Origin: JAJPKK01 sp963702755
Lineage (GTDB): Bacteria > Pseudomonadota > Alphaproteobacteria > Rhizobiales > Xanthobacteraceae
Length of the DNA: 64,000 nucleotides
Reading direction: 5' to 3'
Assembly: GCA_963702755.1 (NCBI GenBank)
Contig: CAVPDZ010000007.1
Span: 434,001 to 498,000 of the forward strand
The notes under the pieces are model-generated. The model did not search any database, was not told where the DNA came from, and worked only from the letters and a program-made list of their open reading frames with translations. Position numbers and translations under genes: made by a program. Below are positions 63,198 to 64,000 of the stretch, piece after piece (position 1 is the stretch's first letter; every line of letters begins with the position of its first letter).

Positions 63198-64000
63198 ATG
63201 GTCGCGCTCAAGGCTGCGGACGTCGATCGTTTTCTCACGCGGCCAGACCCCGGCAAACCCATCGTTCTTGTTTTCGGTCCTGACGCGGGCCTGGTGCACG
63301 AACGCGCGGAGGCGCTGATCAAATCCTCCGTCGAGGATCCACGCGATCCGTTTGCGCTCGCCCGCATCGAAGGCGATCTTCTTGCCGACGAGCCCGAGCG
63401 CCTTGTGGAGGAAGCGCACACCGTGCCGCTGTTTGGCGGGCGCCGCGCCGTGTGGGTCAGGGCCGGCGGACGGAACTTTGTCACGGCAGTGGAGCAGGTA
63501 CTGGCGGCGCCGCCGGCTGCCGATTGCCGTATCGTCATCGAGGCCGGCGATCTGCGACGTGGCGCTCCGCTGCGCAGCGTCTGCGAGCGCGCGCCGAATG
63601 CTGCCGCATTGCCATGCTATGCGGATTCCGCGCGCGACCTCGATCGGCTGATCGACGAAGAGATGCGCGGCGCCGCACTTGCCATTGCACCTGACGCGCG
63701 CGCCATGCTGGCCTCGCTTATCGGCGGCGATCGCAGCGCCTCGCGCTCGGAAATCCGCAAGCTCGCGCTCTATGCCCACGGCAAATCGCAAATCGAATGC
63801 GAGGACGTAACAGCCGTCGTCGCCGACGCCACGACCGCCGCTGTCGATGCGCTGGTGGATGCGGCCTTCGCAGGCCGGCCGGCTGACCTTGAAACGAACT
63901 TTGCCAAGGCGCGGGCGAGCGGTGTCGCTGCGAGCACGATCGCGATGGCGACATCGCGCCAGGTCTCGGCACTGCACCGGCTTCGCCTCACGGTCGAGTC
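63198..64000 (+). CDS. holA: DNA polymerase III delta subunit, cut by the window end
   Basis: The first 267 residues of HolA, the clamp-loader delta subunit (full length about 340). ATG 63198 lies 13 bases after the lptE stop, with ACAGG upstream. VLVFGPDAGLVHERAEALIK at residues about 23-42 corresponds to the degenerate nucleotide-binding start, followed by PLFGGRRAVWVRAGGRNF and domain III. The reading frame is open to the last base, so the gene continues beyond the window. Confidence 0.92.
   Translation, partial: MVALKAADVDRFLTRPDPGKPIVLVFGPDAGLVHERAEALIKSSVEDPRDPFALARIEGDLLADEPERLVEEAHTVPLFGGRRAVWVRAGGRNFVTAVEQVLAAPPAADCRIVIEAGDLRRGAPLRSVCERAPNAAALPCYADSARDLDRLIDEEMRGAALAIAPDARAMLASLIGGDRSASRSEIRKLALYAHGKSQIECEDVTAVVADATTAAVDALVDAAFAGRPADLETNFAKARASGVAASTIAMATSRQVSALHRLRLTVE

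Overview
The window is high-GC chromosomal DNA from an alphaproteobacterium, most likely of the order Hyphomicrobiales (Rhizobiales), near the Bradyrhizobium / Rhodopseudomonas / Pseudolabrys group. The order of the last third (tesB, two PII genes, amtB, aminotransferase, ftsK, lolA, xthA, OmpR-type regulator, L,D-transpeptidase, yggS, leuS, lptE, holA) is, from general knowledge, a conserved backbone in that group. Short palindromic repeats ending in GCGCCCTAC or CCGCCCTAC and several CtrA-type boxes (TTAA-N7-TTAAC) fit the same placement. I found no rRNA, tRNA, CRISPR array, transposase or phage gene.

Layout. 1-4.9 kb: a frameshifted NitT/TauT-type binding protein, a 2-oxoglutarate/Fe(II) oxygenase, a ParA-like ATPase and two small exported proteins, one of them His/Gly-rich. 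4.9-9.2 kb: an unfamiliar divergent locus. The minus strand carries a 179-aa protein, a single-domain Lon-protease-like protein and a three-repeat protein; the plus strand carries a 585-aa helical protein. 9.3-12.2 kb: an exported hydrolase and three small orphans. 12.3-20.2 kb: an IorAB-type molybdenum hydroxylase pair, an esterase, small exported or membrane proteins, a serpin, leuD and a CoA-ester lyase. 20.3-31 kb: a Tat-exported FMN hydroxy-acid oxidase with a CXXCH motif, rlmN, an IalB-family protein, a site-2 protease with CBS domains, a soxC/cytochrome c pair, an exported MBL-fold protein and typA. 31-38.8 kb: GNAT, DUF167, YggT and EI24-type proteins, nth, DUF2244, an Ada-like protein, and the minus-strand run FMN reductase - pyrF - DUF1330 - dapB - gpmA. 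38.9-46.4 kb: a LIV-type ABC transporter (livG-F-H-M) followed by an amidohydrolase, a Bug-type binding protein, a luciferase-like monooxygenase and a convergent enol-lactonase-like hydrolase, probably one import-and-degradation cluster. 46.5-64 kb: the conserved backbone, with a sigma-54 promoter in front of glnK-amtB, ending inside holA.

Quality warning. At least fifteen genes, including housekeeping ones such as gpmA, xthA and the aminotransferase, have broken reading frames. In every case I reconstructed, removing one base restores a protein of normal family length, and the base usually lies in a run of 2-4 identical bases. This points to systematic single-base insertion errors in the sequence rather than decay. 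These genes are listed once over their full restored span and the approximate break points are given.
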